DNA from: Brucella tritici
GTDB lineage: Bacteria > Pseudomonadota > Alphaproteobacteria > Rhizobiales > Rhizobiaceae
DNA: 64,000 bases
Assembly: GCF_008932295.1 (NCBI RefSeq)
Contig: NZ_WBWA01000012.1
Span: forward strand, 62,001 to 126,000
Direction of reading: 5' to 3'
Part shown: positions 34,694-43,420 of the stretch, piece after piece
How positions within the stretch are numbered: position 1 is the stretch's first letter
How the letters are laid out: every line of letters begins with the position of its first letter
Notes under the pieces: model-generated
Told to the model about the DNA's origin: nothing
Database searches by the model: none
What the model saw: only the letters and a program-made list of their open reading frames with translations
Translations under genes and position numbers: made by a program

Positions 34694-34962
34694 GGTCCGT
34701 TCATGGGCAGAGTTGACAGAGGCATATTTTTCCGCGTGAAATGGTTGATGGAAGTGCTATAGTTCTGTGAACGGTTATTCGAACGGTTCCGAGGCGGATG
34801 TTTCGGTGACCGTTTTCTTTTTGTGTGTCGAAGGCTGGCTGGCCTTCGAGAAGCGCCTCGCACTATCCAAGCAATGCGCGAGGTGAGGCGGGCAAATCAA
34901 ACTGCCGGTGCGTGCAGGGCCTCGGGGAGAGGCCAAGCGCCGGACGAAGGAAAGGACTGGGT

Positions 34963-35436
34963 ATGGAAAAGTTCCCTATGACCCCTGGCGGTTTCGAAAA
35001 GCTCAAGGAAGAGCTGCGCTGGCGTCAGCAATCGGAGCGTCCTCGGATTATTGAGGCAATCGCTGAAGCGCGCGCGCATGGCGATCTGTCGGAAAATGCG
35101 GAATATCACGCTGCGAAAGAAGCCCAGAGCCTGAATGAAGGTCGTATCAACGAACTGGAAGATCTGGTTGCACGCGCCGAAATTATCGACGTTTCGAAGC
35201 TGTCGGGCGATCGCATCAAGTTCGGCGCCACGGTCACCATGATCGACGAGGATACGGAAGAAGAAAAGGTCTACCAGATCGTCGGCGATCAGGAAGCCGA
35301 CGTGAAGGAAGGCCGCATCTCCATTTCATCGCCGATTGCGCGTGCCTTGATCGGCAAGGGCGAAGGCGACACGATTGAAGTCAACGCTCCTGGCGGTTCG
35401 CGTTCCTACGAAATCATCGGCTTGAAGTTCGTCTGA
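34963..35436 (+). CDS. greA: Transcription elongation factor GreA
   Basis: A 157-residue factor that enters the RNA polymerase secondary channel and rescues backtracked complexes by transcript cleavage. The coiled-coil tip acidic pair is in [15 protein letters not shown] (about 43-57, DLSENAEY), followed by the C-terminal FKBP-like domain ending [18 protein letters not shown] lies about seven bases before the start at 34963. The next gene starts five bases after the stop, so the two are cotranscribed. Confidence 0.97.
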   Translation: MEKFPMTPGGFEKLKEELRWRQQSERPRIIEAIAEARAHGDLSENAEYHAAKEAQSLNEGRINELEDLVARAEIIDVSKLSGDRIKFGATVTMIDEDTEEEKVYQIVGDQEADVKEGRISISSPIARALIGKGEGDTIEVNAPGGSRSYEIIGLKFV

Positions 35437-35441
35437 TTTCC

Positions 35442-36518
35442 GTGCCCGCGCATAAGCCAGATTCCGTACAGGTTCGCGTTCAGGACGTCGAGGTGGTGGC
35501 GCCGAATTTCAAGCGCCGCCTCTCCGGTGTCACATCGACGATTGTTCAGCTCATCCCTTTGCAGCGTGCAAAGGGCCTGAACATTGCGACGATGGGACCG
35601 GGCCTGCCGGACACGCTTCCGCATCTGGGATGGAGCGCTCTTTGGTCCTTCTGGTCGAAGCCCAGGACGAAACCGTTCCGCATCTGGCACGCGCGACGCA
35701 ATATCGAAATGCTCGCCGGTATTTTCATGCGCGACGTGCTGCGCATGAAACTGAGGCTGATCTTTACCTCGGCTGCACAGCGGGACCACAAGCCTTTTAC
35801 CAAATGGCTCATCCGCCGCATGAATGCGGTAATTGCAACAAGCGGTCGCTCGGGGAGCTTTCTCGAAGTTCCGCATCAGGTCATCATGCATGGCGTGGAC
35901 CTGCAGCGGTTTCATCCGCCTGTCGGCGACGAGGATAATTTCACGGCGTCGGGTTTGCCCGGAAAATATGCTGTCGGCTGTTTCGGTCGTGTGCGTTCCT
36001 CCAAGGGAACGGACCTTTTTGTCGATGCAATGATTGCGCTTTTGCCGAAATATCCGGACTGGACGGCGATCATTACCGGACGAACGACTGCTGAACACCA
36101 GTCGTTCGAAGACGCACTGAAGGCAAAGATCGCCTCAGCCGGCCTGCAGGACCGCATCCTCATTCTGGGGGAAGTGCCGGATATCCGCGTCTGGTATCGC
36201 CGCCTGACGCTTTATGTTGCGCCTTCGCGCAATGAAGGTTTCGGGCTGACGCCGCTGGAAGCCATGGCGTCGCAAACGGCAGTCGTTGCCAGCGATGCGG
36301 GTGCCTATGCAGAAATGATCGTGGATGGCACCGGGACATCGGTTGCTGCTGGCGACGGGGACGCCCTGCGCAAGGCTATCGAGCCGTATCTGGCCGATCC
36401 GGCTCTGGCCAAGCGTGATGGCGAAAATGCTCTCAGGCATGTTCGCGCCACGTTCCCGCTCGAAAGGGAAGCCGCTGCAATCAGCGGCGTTTACGAGCGC
36501 GTATTCGCCGGGAAGTAA
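35442..36518 (+). CDS. wadC: LPS core mannosyltransferase (WadC/LpcC type)
   Basis: A 358-residue GT4-family glycosyltransferase, GTG start. Key features are the nucleotide-binding region GRVRSSKGTDLFVDAM (about 179-194) and the E-x7-E motif in EGFGLTPLEAMA (about 265-276). Its length and position next to greA match the Rhizobiales LpcC and the Brucella WadC protein, which adds mannose to Kdo in the LPS core; in Brucella this side branch helps to hide from innate immunity. The assignment uses remembered synteny. It is cytosolic, at the inner face of the membrane. Confidence 0.82.
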   Translation: MPAHKPDSVQVRVQDVEVVAPNFKRRLSGVTSTIVQLIPLQRAKGLNIATMGPGLPDTLPHLGWSALWSFWSKPRTKPFRIWHARRNIEMLAGIFMRDVLRMKLRLIFTSAAQRDHKPFTKWLIRRMNAVIATSGRSGSFLEVPHQVIMHGVDLQRFHPPVGDEDNFTASGLPGKYAVGCFGRVRSSKGTDLFVDAMIALLPKYPDWTAIITGRTTAEHQSFEDALKAKIASAGLQDRILILGEVPDIRVWYRRLTLYVAPSRNEGFGLTPLEAMASQTAVVASDAGAYAEMIVDGTGTSVAAGDGDALRKAIEPYLADPALAKRDGENALRHVRATFPLEREAAAISGVYERVFAGK

Positions 36519-36541
36519 TAAGTAACCCCCGGCGCAAAATC

Positions 36542-36645
36542 TAGAGTGGTTCCAGTTAAAACGGAATCGTGGGACCGCTCTATCTCTTTGTTTATACACA
36601 TTATCCTACGCAAAACCGCTTCGCACTTTTGCTGGAAATGCTCTA
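36542..36645. repeat. Palindromic intergenic repeat, copy 7 (full length)
   Basis: TAGAGTGGTTCCAGTTAAAA, CGGAATCGTGGGACCGCTCT, then CGCAAAACCGCTTCGCACTT and GAAATGCTCT. Two-module layout. It fills the gap between the convergent wadC and lrp genes. Confidence 0.83.
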
Positions 36646-36649
36646 ATAT

Positions 36650-37120
36650 TTAAAGGATCATCAGTGGCTCGTCCTTGACCGGACGAATGGTCAGAGCTGT
36701 GCGCACGGAATCCACATTGGGAGCGGCGGTCAGTTCCTCAATCACGAAGGTCTGGAACGTGTTGAGATCGCGCGCGACGCAATGGAGCAGGAAATCAGAC
36801 TCGCCCGAAACCATCCAGGCGCGGCGTACCAGCGGCCATTGCTTGGTTTTCTCGGCAAACGCCTTGAGATCCGCATCGGCCTGACGATGGAGGCCGACCG
36901 AACAGAAGGCAACCAGATCCTGCCCGAGCGAATTGCCATTGAGAATGGCACGATAGCCCCGGATGACGCCGCTTTCTTCCAGTTTGCGCACGCGGCGCAG
37001 GCAGGGCGGAGCCGAAATGCCGACACGTTCGGCCAGCTCGACATTGGTGATGCGCCCGTTATTCTGGAGCTCCCGAAGGATTTTCCAATCGATTTCATCC
37101 AGATCGGCCTTGATCGGCAT
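36650..37120 (-). CDS. Lrp/AsnC-family regulator
   Basis: A 156-residue regulator: N-terminal helix-turn-helix (DEIDWKILRELQNNGRITNVELAERVGIS) and C-terminal RAM ligand-binding domain. GGAG lies seven bases before ATG 37120, which decides against 37138. In Sinorhizobium an Lrp gene lies beside trxB and lsrB; here trkH lies between. Probable amino-acid-responsive regulator; targets unknown. Confidence 0.93.
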   Translation of the reverse strand: MPIKADLDEIDWKILRELQNNGRITNVELAERVGISAPPCLRRVRKLEESGVIRGYRAILNGNSLGQDLVAFCSVGLHRQADADLKAFAEKTKQWPLVRRAWMVSGESDFLLHCVARDLNTFQTFVIEELTAAPNVDSVRTALTIRPVKDEPLMIL

Positions 37121-37236
37121 GCGTAACTCCGCGCGCAAGGAAATTTCATTCCGGGGTAATTATAGAACATTCGTCGCCATTGTGGCGCAATCTAATCCTG
37201 CTCATATCAAATGAAACGGGCGGATGTAAACCGCCT

Positions 37237-37324
37237 AAAGCATGTCATCCAAAAGTGGAAACCGGTTTTGGGAATAAAGACATGCCCAAGCAAAATGTTA
37301 AGGCGCGTCGCGCTTTAACGCTCT
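37237..37324. repeat. Palindromic intergenic repeat, copy 8 (inverted)
   Basis: AAAGCATGTCATCCAAAAGT, GGAAACCGGTTTTGGG, AATAAAGACATGC, then AAGGCGCGTCGCGCTTTAAC and GCTCT. It lies at the trkH stop, between trkH and lrp. Confidence 0.8.
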
Positions 37325-37325
37325 G

Positions 37326-38726
37326 TCACCGCACCCAAAAAGCGCGAGTGAACAGGATATACACGGTAACGAGCTCCAGACGCCCGACCAGCATCAGGAA
37401 TGAAAGCACCCACAGTGCAGGGTCGTGAATGGTGGAAAAGTTGCCGACGGGGCCAATCGTGTCACCAAAACCGGGGCCGACATTGGAAAGTGCGGTCAGT
37501 GCGCCGGTGAAGGCCGATACGAAATCGAGGCCGAGAGCAGCAAGCAGCACCGCACCGATGACGAGCGACGCGCAATAGAGAAACAGGTACAGAAGCACAT
37601 TCTGCGCGATTTCGCCGGAAATTTCCGAGCTGCCGTAACGAATCTTGATGACAGCGTGCGGCATGATGAGCCGGGCGAGATTGGCCTGTGTCAGGCTCCA
37701 AAGGATGATGAGGCGATTCATCTTGATGCCGCCGGACGTGGAGCCTGCGCAGCCGCCGAGAAACGAGGCAAGAAAGAAAATTCCGATCGCTGGCGGTCCC
37801 CACAGCGAATAGTCTTCCGTCGCATAGCCGGTCGTGGTCATGACCGACACAAAGTGAAACGAGGCCGAAATCAGCGCATCGCCAAAAGGCACATTGGAGC
37901 CGAGCCTCAGAACCACTGCGAGCGCGAAGCTGAATGCGATGACGATTGTGAAGAACAGTTTTACCTGCGGATCGGCCAGCAGTTCCATGCGGCGAGGCAT
38001 GAAGGCCTTGATGTAAAGCACGAAAGGCAGGGCCGAGAGCGCCATGAAAATCGTGGAAACGACCAGCAGCAGGCGGTTCCCTTCATAAAAGCCGATGGAA
38101 CTGTCGTGGGTTGAAAAGCCTGCCGTGGCCACGGTCGTCAGGCCATGGTTGATGGCGTCGAACACACTCATGCCAACGGCAAAATAGGCGATGGTGCAAG
38201 CAGCCGTCAGGCTGAGATAAGCCAGTACAATGCCCAGCGCTATCTGGTTCATGCGCGGGAGGATTTTCTCCGATTTGTCGGAATTCTCCATATGAAAGAG
38301 CGCAAGCCCGCCTGCCCGCAGCGAGGGCAGCATCAGGAGTGCCAGGCCGATAAAGCCGACGCCCCCGATCCAGCAGAGAAGCGAGCGCCACAGGAGAATG
38401 CCGCGCTGCATGTTGTCGAGCCCGGTCAGCGCTGTCGCGCCGGTGGACGTGACGCCCGACATGGCCTCGAAGAACGCCGTCGCATAGCTGATGGGCAGAT
38501 GCGAAAAATAGAGCGGGATCGAGCCGAGAAAGCTTGCTGTGAGCCAGAGGCACGCCGTCAGCAGGAAGCCGAGGCGCGGGGTGAAACGCATGGTCTGGTT
38601 TTGCGTGGCAAGCAGGATCAGCGCAGAAAGGGCGCCTGTCGCGGCAGCCGAGCGCACGAAGATCAGCCAGTCGTCGCTTCCATCGCGCAGGTCGATGGCC
38701 GCAGGCAGAAGCATGGCAGCAGCCAT
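37326..38726 (-). CDS. trkH: Trk-type potassium uptake protein TrkH
   Basis: A membrane-embedded K+ channel subunit of 466 residues from this start, with four pore repeats; selectivity-filter-like segments are TSTGATALTG, TTVATAGFST, TTTGYATED and SNVGPGFGDT. Typical TrkH has about 480 residues: the first helix begins upstream (ANICARFGLI before Met1), but no ATG, GTG or TTG occurs between 38726 and the in-frame stop at 38805-38807. An ATT start may be used. The regulatory TrkA is not adjacent. It moves K+ inward with H+ or Na+. Confidence 0.92.
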   Translation of the reverse strand: MAAAMLLPAAIDLRDGSDDWLIFVRSAAATGALSALILLATQNQTMRFTPRLGFLLTACLWLTASFLGSIPLYFSHLPISYATAFFEAMSGVTSTGATALTGLDNMQRGILLWRSLLCWIGGVGFIGLALLMLPSLRAGGLALFHMENSDKSEKILPRMNQIALGIVLAYLSLTAACTIAYFAVGMSVFDAINHGLTTVATAGFSTHDSSIGFYEGNRLLLVVSTIFMALSALPFVLYIKAFMPRRMELLADPQVKLFFTIVIAFSFALAVVLRLGSNVPFGDALISASFHFVSVMTTTGYATEDYSLWGPPAIGIFFLASFLGGCAGSTSGGIKMNRLIILWSLTQANLARLIMPHAVIKIRYGSSEISGEIAQNVLLYLFLYCASLVIGAVLLAALGLDFVSAFTGALTALSNVGPGFGDTIGPVGNFSTIHDPALWVLSFLMLVGRLELVTVYILFTRAFWVR

Positions 38727-39025
38727 GATGAGGCCGAAACGCGCACAGATATTGGCGACTGTCTTGTAAATGGCGGCCGGCTCCGGGGTTGGGCGAATTA
38801 TTCCTTATATCAAGCTTGTTTAGCGTGAGATCGATCCACCCGCAACGTGCTGGCGTGAAAGGGTTGGCGTAAAAGGTCACAAGCTGTGGCTAAAGCTCAG
38901 CAATTCCCTGTGGAACCTTGCAAACAATCAGGGGCAGACCTACCTTGGCCATAATGTCGGGGCATTGGCTGAACAGGCGCGAAAGCGATTCTGGTACGCT
39001 GGAACCCGCCGCTTTAAATCGATTT
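38727..39025. other. Gap between trkH and the repeat upstream of trxB
   Basis: About 300 bases. The first 80 probably encode the true N-terminus of TrkH. The rest should hold divergent promoters of trkH and trxB; no gene or known RNA was recognised. Confidence 0.45.
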
Positions 39026-39135
39026 TAGAGTGCATCCCAAAACTGTGGAACATTTTTGGACAAGGTGCCGTAAAAGCAAACGTGTGAAAACCAACATATG
39101 GAGCGCCGATCTGCCTTGATCAGGTCGAAGCGCTC
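39026..39135. repeat. Palindromic intergenic repeat, copy 9 (full length, diverged)
   Basis: AGAGTGCATCCCAAAACTGT, CAAGGTGCCGTAAAAGC, and GGAGCGCCGATCTG with TGATCAGGTCGAAGCGCTC. It ends 20 bases before the trxB start. Confidence 0.75.
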
Positions 39136-39155
39136 CCGGACCGGAGAGAAACTTC

Positions 39156-40130
39156 ATGTCACAGCGTCACGCGCCAGTCATAGTCATCGGCTCAGGTCCT
39201 GCTGGTTATACTGCGGCGATTTATGCCGCCCGCGCCATGCTGAAGCCCATCGTCATTGCCGGTTTGCAGCAGGGTGGCCAGCTGATGATTACCACTGATG
39301 TGGAGAACTATCCGGGTTATGCCGATCCGGTGCAGGGACCATGGATGATGGACCAGATGGCGACGCAGGCTCAGAATGTCGGCGCTGAAATCGTCCATGA
39401 CATCATCACCGAGGTCGAAACCACGGTGCGTCCTTTCCGCCTTAAGGGTGATTCCGGCACGGTCTATACTTGCGATGCCCTGATTATCGCTACGGGTGCA
39501 CAGGCCAAGTGGCTTGGCCTCGACAGCGAACAGACCTTCATGGGCGGCGGCGTTTCGGCTTGCGCAACCTGTGATGGTTTCTTCTATCGCGGCAAGGATG
39601 TGGTCGTCGTCGGCGGCGGCAATACCGCTGTCGAGGAAGCGCTTTATCTTTCGCATATCGCCAAGAGCGTGACGGTCGTGCATCGCCGCGACGGTTTCCG
39701 TGCAGAAAAAATCATGCAGGATCGCCTGCTTTCGCGCCAGAACGTCTCGGTTGTCTGGAACAGCGTGATTGACGAAATCCTCGGCACCGAGGCAAAGCCG
39801 CCAATGGGCGCGACCGTGACCGGCGTGCGTCTCAAGAACGTGGTGACGGGCGAGACGCAGGAACTCGATACGCATGGTGTTTTTGTCGCTATCGGCCACG
39901 CACCTGCGGTTTCTTTGTTCGAGGGCAAACTCAAGCAGAAGCCAAACGGCTATCTGTGGACCGCGCCTGATTCGACCGCTACCGACGTTCCGGGCATCTT
40001 CGCTGCGGGCGACGTCACGGACGATATTTATCGACAGGCTGTGACTGCCGCCGGTTTGGGTTGCATGGCAGCTCTTGAAGCCGAGCGCTGGCTTGCTGCA
40101 CAGGAACCGCTGCACGAAGCCGCGGAGTAA
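39156..40130 (+). CDS. trxB: Thioredoxin reductase
   Basis: A 324-residue flavoprotein that reduces thioredoxin with NADPH. FAD-binding GSGPAGYTAA at 12-21, redox pair Cys136/Cys139 in ACATCDGF, NADPH-binding VVGGGNTAVEEA near 155, and the final FAD motif GIFAAGDV. Complete and normal in length. The LysR gene follows 74 bases later with a short repeat between; in Sinorhizobium the same pair (trxB-lsrB) is linked to redox control. Confidence 0.97.
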   Translation: MSQRHAPVIVIGSGPAGYTAAIYAARAMLKPIVIAGLQQGGQLMITTDVENYPGYADPVQGPWMMDQMATQAQNVGAEIVHDIITEVETTVRPFRLKGDSGTVYTCDALIIATGAQAKWLGLDSEQTFMGGGVSACATCDGFFYRGKDVVVVGGGNTAVEEALYLSHIAKSVTVVHRRDGFRAEKIMQDRLLSRQNVSVVWNSVIDEILGTEAKPPMGATVTGVRLKNVVTGETQELDTHGVFVAIGHAPAVSLFEGKLKQKPNGYLWTAPDSTATDVPGIFAAGDVTDDIYRQAVTAAGLGCMAALEAERWLAAQEPLHEAAE

Positions 40131-40187
40131 AGCATTTCCTGGCCAAAGGTGTGAGGCGGTTTTGCGTAAGATGAATGCGGTGAAAAC
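40130..40187. repeat. Palindromic intergenic repeat, copy 10 (half element)
   Basis: AAGCATTTCCTGGCCAAAGG, TGTGAGGCGGTTTTGCG, AAGATGAATGCG. It sits in the short gap between trxB and the LysR gene and may form a hairpin in their shared mRNA. Confidence 0.7.
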
Positions 40188-40204
40188 AATGAGAGGGGAT
40201 AATC

Positions 40205-41110
40205 GTGGTCGCTCCGCTCGACTGGGATAAACTGCGCATTTTTCATGCTGCGGCTGAGGCTGGGTCGTTCACCCACGCAGCCCAGACATTGCATCTGTCG
40301 CAATCGGCCATCTCGCGCCAGGTGAGTGCCCTGGAGCAGGATGTCGGCGTCCCGCTGTTTCATCGTCATGCGCGCGGTCTTATCCTGACCGAGCAGGGCG
40401 AAACGCTTTATCGTACGGCACATGACGTTCTGATGAAGCTCGAAAACGTTCGCTCGAAGCTGGCAGAAAGCAAGGAAAAGCCGACAGGTCGTCTTCGCGT
40501 GACGACGACTGTTGGTCTTGGTTCCGGCTGGCTGGTCGAGCGCATTCAGGAGTTCGTCGAGCTTTATCCCGATATCCAGTTGCAACTGATCCTCGACAAT
40601 GAGGAACTGGACCTGACGATGCGCCATGCGGATTGTGCCATCCGGTTGCGGCAGCCGCAGCAGCCGGACCTGATCCAGCGCCGGCTGTTCACGGTGCATA
40701 TGCATGTCTATGCGTCGGCAGGCTATGTTTCAAAATATGACAAGCTGAACTCAATCGACGAGATCGACCAGCATCGCGTCGTGACCTTCGGCGAACCGGC
40801 GCCAAGCTATCTGACAGGCCTGAACTGGCTGGAGATTGCCGGACGTGCCGATGGCAGCACACGCATTCCTGCATTGCAGGTGAACAATCTGCTGTCGATC
40901 CGTCGCGCTGTGCAGCGCGGCGTCGGCATTGCGGTTCTGCCCGATTATATGGCCGACAAGGAATCCGGGCTGGTGCAGCTTCTGCCGGAACTGGAAGAAA
41001 TACCGTCCTTCGATACGTTCTTCTGCTATCCGGAAGCCTTGAAGAATTCCGCGAAACTGCACGCTTTCCGCGACTTCCTGTTCTCGAAGGCCCGCAACTG
41101 GACCTATTGA
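40205..41110 (+). CDS. vtlR: LysR-type regulator VtlR/LsrB
   Basis: A 301-residue LysR protein: helix-turn-helix in AEAGSFTHAAQTLHLSQSAI (about 17-36) and a C-terminal periplasmic-binding-like effector domain. Its place directly after trxB matches LsrB of Sinorhizobium/Agrobacterium and VtlR of Brucella abortus. VtlR is needed for virulence and activates the abcR2 sRNA and small-protein genes; LsrB governs redox and LPS genes. An AbcR-like sRNA lies 5.6 kb away (46748). Start is GTG or ATG near 40205, which reads GTGGTCGCTCCG. Assignment is by synteny. Confidence 0.87.
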   Translation: MVAPLDWDKLRIFHAAAEAGSFTHAAQTLHLSQSAISRQVSALEQDVGVPLFHRHARGLILTEQGETLYRTAHDVLMKLENVRSKLAESKEKPTGRLRVTTTVGLGSGWLVERIQEFVELYPDIQLQLILDNEELDLTMRHADCAIRLRQPQQPDLIQRRLFTVHMHVYASAGYVSKYDKLNSIDEIDQHRVVTFGEPAPSYLTGLNWLEIAGRADGSTRIPALQVNNLLSIRRAVQRGVGIAVLPDYMADKESGLVQLLPELEEIPSFDTFFCYPEALKNSAKLHAFRDFLFSKARNWTY

Positions 41111-41130
41111 TTGCAGCTTGCGATTCAAAA

Positions 41131-41159
41131 AAGGCCGCGCTGGCAATCAGCGCGGCCTT
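41131..41159. terminator. Bidirectional terminator, vtlR and ABC operon
   Basis: Stem AAGGCCGCGCT/AGCGCGGCCTT, loop GGCAATC, A-run before and T-run after. Confidence 0.9.
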
Positions 41160-41180
41160 TTGTTTTTTGGTGATGGCTGA

Positions 41181-42446
41181 TTACTTGCGCGGCAGCAGGC
41201 GCTGAACTTCCTTGGACGCATCGGCAAGGGCATCTTCCGGTGTGGCGGACTGCTCAACGACGCGCGAAAGATTGTCCACGATGGTCTGCGTCACCTTCAC
41301 GCCGTTCGAACCAGGGAAGGCATACCACGGGATCATCAGCGACATCTGGCTGAGGCCAGCCTTGAAGAGCGGATTTTCCTCGTAGAACTTGCCGAGATAT
41401 TCGTCGGACTTTGCAGCGAGTTCGTTGTTCGGCACATAGCCGGTGCCGGGGACGACGACGGAAGCGCCGTATGGTCCGGCGGCAAACTTGGCGAATTTCC
41501 ACGCCGCATCCTGCTTGGCCTGATCTTCGGTCAGGATGACAACCGCGTTGCCGCCGGTTGGCAGACGACCCTTTTCAGCGTTGATGAGCGGGATTTTCGC
41601 CGTGCGAAGATCGAACTTGTCGCCAACATTCTTGATCGTGTTGCGCAGCGCGCCAGTCGTCTGGAACGAGAAGCCGACCTTGCCAGCCGCGAAAGCCTGT
41701 TCACCCGCAGCCTTGGTCAGAACCGGCATGCCGCCTTCCTTCACCATGCGGTCGACAAGCTTGAAGGCTTCAAGCCCTTCCGGACCGTTGAAGGCGACCT
41801 TCTTCTCGTCATCGGTCAGCATGGTGCCGCCCGCGCCGAACAGAAGGGCTGAGAACATCCAGTCGTCGCCCTGCCAGCGGAAGTCGATGCCCTCATTGCC
41901 GTCGCCGAGCGCCTTGATCTTGCCGCCGAGCTCAATCACTTCGTTCCAGGTGGTGGGGGGAGTGTCGGGATTACCGCCTGCCGCTTTCAGAAGATCGGCA
42001 TTGTAATACATGATCGGATTGGAGGTTGCGAAAGCAAGACCGACCTGACGGTCGCCAACCCGGGCGAGGCTCAGAAGATGATCGGTGAAACCCTGCGCTT
42101 CCATGTCGGTTTCTTTTTCGACCAGAGGCTTCATGTCGACGCCGATATTGCGTTCCGCCAGAACACGCAGGCGGTTCAAACCGGTGAAGGTGATATCAGG
42201 CATTTCCGACGTTCCGGCCTGACGCATGATCGTCTGGATGCCTTCCTCGTAGGTCGCCGACGGGCTGACGAAGTTGATCTTGATGTCCGGATTTTCCTCC
42301 ATGAATTTTTTGGAGATGTCGGCCATGACATCCTTGAAAAATCCCGGCATCGGATAGTGCACGTTCAGCGTCGTGTCGGCAAAGGCAGGCGAGCCGAGGC
42401 CTGTTGCCATTGCCAGAGCGGCGAGTGCACTGGAAAAGCGTTTCAT
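41181..42446 (-). CDS. ABC importer substrate-binding protein (CUT1/Ugp type)
   Basis: A 421-residue periplasmic protein with a signal peptide (about 1-23, PAFA-D) and the family 1 solute-binding fold: FMEENPDIKINFVSPSATYEEGIQ near 48, and WYAFPGSNG near 373. It resembles UgpB and multiple-sugar binding proteins. It is the last gene of the operon phosphodiesterase-ATPase-permease-permease-binding protein. AGGAG lies eight bases before the start. The ligand may be a glycerophospho compound, guessed only from the linked phosphodiesterase. Confidence 0.9.
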   Translation of the reverse strand: MKRFSSALAALAMATGLGSPAFADTTLNVHYPMPGFFKDVMADISKKFMEENPDIKINFVSPSATYEEGIQTIMRQAGTSEMPDITFTGLNRLRVLAERNIGVDMKPLVEKETDMEAQGFTDHLLSLARVGDRQVGLAFATSNPIMYYNADLLKAAGGNPDTPPTTWNEVIELGGKIKALGDGNEGIDFRWQGDDWMFSALLFGAGGTMLTDDEKKVAFNGPEGLEAFKLVDRMVKEGGMPVLTKAAGEQAFAAGKVGFSFQTTGALRNTIKNVGDKFDLRTAKIPLINAEKGRLPTGGNAVVILTEDQAKQDAAWKFAKFAAGPYGASVVVPGTGYVPNNELAAKSDEYLGKFYEENPLFKAGLSQMSLMIPWYAFPGSNGVKVTQTIVDNLSRVVEQSATPEDALADASKEVQRLLPRK

Positions 42447-42480
42447 GTTTGAACTCCTGTGGAGGATGGGAGGGAAGAAT

Positions 42481-43302
42481 TCAGCCCTTGAGGCCGGTGA
42501 GGGTAATGCCTTCGATGAAGCGGCGCTGGGCGGCGAGAAATGCCAGCAGCAGCGGCAGGGTGATGATGAGAGTTGCGGCCATCAGTGCCCCGTAATCATC
42601 GCCTGCTTCCGCAGCGCGGAAATAGAGGAGGCCGAGCGGCGGCGTGGCGCGTTCCATGCCATTGACGACGATCAGCGGCCAAAACAGATCGTTCCAGTGC
42701 GCGACAACTGAAAAGATCGAAAAGGCTGTAATCGCAGGCCAGGCATTGGGTACGATCACCCGCATGACGATGCCTGCCTCTGACATGCCGTCGAGGCGAG
42801 CGGCGCTGATCAGATCATCCGGCATGGCGCGGAAGAACTGCAGAAACAGGAATATGCCGAAGACCGAGATGAAGAACGGTGCGCTGAGAGCGAAATAGCT
42901 GTTGAGCACGCCGAGCTGATTGAAGCCGACATAGAAGGGCAGTGCGGTGGCATGGATCGGCACGAGAAGACCGAGCATGACCATCATCATCATGGCACGC
43001 TGGCCGCGAAAATTGAGCTTTGCCATGGCATAGGCGCAGGGAATTGCGACCACGACCTGAATGACCAGAACGAGCGCGCAGACGACCACGCCGTTAAACA
43101 GCAAAAGCCCCATCGGCACACGGCTGAATGCCTTGGCAAGATTATCCCAGAGCGCCCAGTTGTGCGGGATCAGCGACAAGGAAGACGAGAAAATATCCTG
43201 CTGCGACTTTGCCGCCGTCGACAGCATGAAGATATAGGGTGCGAGGAAAAGCAGGGCACCCAGTGAAAGAATGCCGAGGCGAAGCGAACGGGCGAAGGAC
43301 AT
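42481..43302 (-). CDS. ABC importer permease, MalG/UgpE type
   Basis: A 273-residue inner-membrane permease with six hydrophobic segments and the EAA loop ISAARLDGMSEAGIVMRVIVPNAWPA (about 177-202), which contacts the ATPase. It forms the pore with the permease at 43417. A full palindromic repeat lies between the two permease genes (43315-43420), so their mRNA levels may differ. The binding-protein gene follows after 34 bases. Confidence 0.93.
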   Translation of the reverse strand: MSFARSLRLGILSLGALLFLAPYIFMLSTAAKSQQDIFSSSLSLIPHNWALWDNLAKAFSRVPMGLLLFNGVVVCALVLVIQVVVAIPCAYAMAKLNFRGQRAMMMMVMLGLLVPIHATALPFYVGFNQLGVLNSYFALSAPFFISVFGIFLFLQFFRAMPDDLISAARLDGMSEAGIVMRVIVPNAWPAITAFSIFSVVAHWNDLFWPLIVVNGMERATPPLGLLYFRAAEAGDDYGALMAATLIITLPLLLAFLAAQRRFIEGITLTGLKG

Positions 43303-43314
43303 ACCGGATTCCTC

Positions 43315-43420
43315 AGAGTGGTTCTAGTTAAAACGGGATCTTGGTAGTCGCTCTAACTATTTGTTTTTACGCATGTCTTTATCCAAAAACCGGTTCCCAC
43401 TTTTGGGAGACATGCTCTAG
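43315..43420. repeat. Palindromic intergenic repeat, copy 11 (full length, inside an operon)
   Basis: AGAGTGGTTCTAGTTAAAAC, GGTAGTCGCTCT, then GCATGTCTTTATCCAAAAAC, CGGTTCCCACTTTTGGGAG and ACATGCTCT. It also supplies the TAG stop of the upstream permease gene at 43417-43419. Confidence 0.87.
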
